Source: an uncultured Chloroflexaceae bacterium | GTDB lineage: Bacteria > Chloroflexota > Chloroflexia > Chloroflexales > Chloroflexaceae | Reading direction: 5' to 3' | Assembly (NCBI GenBank): GCA_937141995.1 | Contig: CAKZQX010000552.1 | Location: forward strand, 1 to 5,514 | Length of the DNA stretch: 5,514 bases | Shown: positions 4,445 through 5,514 of the stretch, piece after piece | Layout: every line of letters begins with the position of its first letter | How positions within the stretch are numbered: the stretch's first letter is position 1 | Notes under the pieces: model-generated | What the model saw: only the letters and a program-made list of their open reading frames with translations | What the model was told of the DNA's origin: nothing | Database searches by the model: none | Translations under genes and position numbers: made by a program

Positions 4445-5514
4445 ATGGCGGTTACGTCGGCAATATACCAGTTTGCTATTCCCGGTCTGGGCAATGTCTC
4501 CTGCAAACAGCGGGACGATGTGTTGACGCTTGCCCAGGATCTGCGCGAGATCTACGCCTTTGATCGGGAGGGTCGCCTGACCGGCGGCTTTCTCGCCGGC
4601 AAGAACTACCGGCGCAGCATGACCAACGCGATCATGCAGAAATACTTCGCTGAGAATGGCACAAAGGTCCGTCGCTTTCTCGCCTACGAGGAGCGCAAAC
4701 ACCTGCTTGAAGATATCTCTGCGCGGGTGGCTCGCATCCGTGAACAGCTTCCTCCCACGGAGCATCCTGAACTGTGCGCCTGGCTAGAGCGCATTCTTAC
4801 CTGGGATTTTGACCGACTGGAGGCGCAACGCGAGGCGTTTTATGCGATCTACAAACCCGTCACCATTCTGCCGCCCGATCAATATCGTGCTCTGGTGTTG
4901 CAGGCGGCGGAGGGATGCAGTTGGAACCGCTGCACCTTCTGCTCGTTCTACCGCGATCGGCGGTTCCGCATTAAGTCGCCGCCGGAGTTTCAGCAGCATG
5001 CCCGGCAGGTCAAAGCCTTCCTGGGCGAGGCGATCCGGTTGCGCCGGTCGATCTTTCTGGCCGATGCAAATGCGCTGATCATTCCGCAACCCCGCCTGCG
5101 CGAACTGCTTGATCTGGTTCACGCAGAGTTTCCCCTTGAGGGTCCGTGCGCCGGGAAGGGGTATCAGTTGGAGGGCATCTATGCCTTCCTGGATATTTTC
5201 GGCGCGGAGAAGAAGACGCTGGCGGATTACCAGGAACTGCGCGCGTATGGTATCCGGCGCATCTATATCGGGCTGGAGACGGGCGATGCGGCGTTGTTCA
5301 AGCTGCTGAACAAGCCCGGTTCGCCGGTGGAGTGTATCGAAGCGGTGCGCACGATCAAGGCCGCCGGGATCAATGTTGGGATAATTCTGCTGGTGGGTGC
5401 GGGTGGGGCACGCTTTGCCCGGCAGCATGTTGACCACTCGATTGCGGCGATTGCGGCGATGCAACCGGGAGCGGGCGATCTGATCTATCTCTCGCCGCTG
5501 ATCGTCGGCGCTGA
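4445..5514 (+). CDS. Radical SAM protein of unknown function, N-terminal 356 residues (runs off the right edge)
   Basis: The frame is open from ATG 4445 to the window end with no stop. Residues 158-166 read CSWNRCTFC, giving the Fe-S ligands C158, C163 and C166 with spacing C-x4-C-x2-C; the usual radical SAM spacing is C-x3-C-x2-C, though a x4 form with GCS(W/H)N(R/K)CTFC occurs in a subgroup as I recall. Supporting strands of the TIM-type barrel are SIFLADANAL (202-211), RRIYIGLETGD (271-281, probable SAM ribose contact) and GINVGIILLVGAGG (308-321). The first 150 residues form a separate, mainly helical region (for example the charged stretch 81-101) that I do not recognise. GAGGA lies only 3-4 bases before the ATG, a tight ribosome site, so the exact start is less certain. 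It follows feoC by 149 bases and may be separately transcribed. It presumably cleaves SAM reductively to form a 5'-deoxyadenosyl radical; the substrate is unknown. Confidence 0.88.
   Translation, partial: MAVTSAIYQFAIPGLGNVSCKQRDDVLTLAQDLREIYAFDREGRLTGGFLAGKNYRRSMTNAIMQKYFAENGTKVRRFLAYEERKHLLEDISARVARIREQLPPTEHPELCAWLERILTWDFDRLEAQREAFYAIYKPVTILPPDQYRALVLQAAEGCSWNRCTFCSFYRDRRFRIKSPPEFQQHARQVKAFLGEAIRLRRSIFLADANALIIPQPRLRELLDLVHAEFPLEGPCAGKGYQLEGIYAFLDIFGAEKKTLADYQELRAYGIRRIYIGLETGDAALFKLLNKPGSPVECIEAVRTIKAAGINVGIILLVGAGGARFARQHVDHSIAAIAAMQPGAGDLIYLSPLIVGA

Noticed and set aside
4127..5464. Long - strand frames opposite feoC and the radical SAM gene
   Set aside because: No protein motifs or starts with ribosome sites; the opposite strand is clearly coding.

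Overview
The window looks like chromosomal DNA of a filamentous anoxygenic phototroph-type Chloroflexota (Chloroflexus/Roseiflexus-like). This is inferred from moderately high GC, the protein style and the Feo gene set; no marker gene settles the taxonomy. It holds a compact ferrous-iron uptake operon on the + strand, a partial ADP-ribosylglycohydrolase gene facing away from it, and a partial radical SAM gene downstream.

Layout. Bases 1-432 (- strand) are the N-terminal 144 residues of an ADP-ribosylglycohydrolase that continues beyond the left edge. Bases 433-1271 are an 839-base gap without a convincing gene, but rich in signals: a perfect 20-bp palindrome flanked by 9-bp direct repeats (529-594), an imperfect inverted repeat with 9-nt internal periodicity (668-735), an extended -10 promoter element (879-887), and a near-consensus sigma-70 promoter (TTGACA-17-TATACT, 1086-1114) buried in a 30-bp dyad (1095-1124). 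Next to both promoter elements lies a sequence resembling the DtxR/IdeR iron-repressor box. Then come feoA (1272-1520), a FeoB GTPase-domain gene (1517-2230), a separate FeoB helical/membrane-domain gene (2258-3994) and a FeoC-like gene (4017-4295). A GC-rich hairpin and a short periodic repeat follow, then a radical SAM protein gene (4445 to the right edge).

How it works together. FeoB is normally one polypeptide carrying an N-terminal G domain, a helical linker and a polytopic Fe(II) channel. Here it is cut between the G domain and the helical domain. Both halves keep their signature motifs, and the second half has its own Shine-Dalgarno and start codon. The halves are in the same frame, separated by two in-frame TGA codons. 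FeoA (SH3-like) and FeoC (winged helix plus four cysteines) would be the accessory subunits. Iron-dependent repression of the operon is plausible from the promoter architecture but is inferred.

Most notable points: the split FeoB, the Cys-rich N-terminal tail on its GTPase half, the two DtxR-like boxes, and the two intergenic repeat structures. I saw no evidence of a wholly new system, CRISPR array, tRNA, rRNA or insertion sequence.
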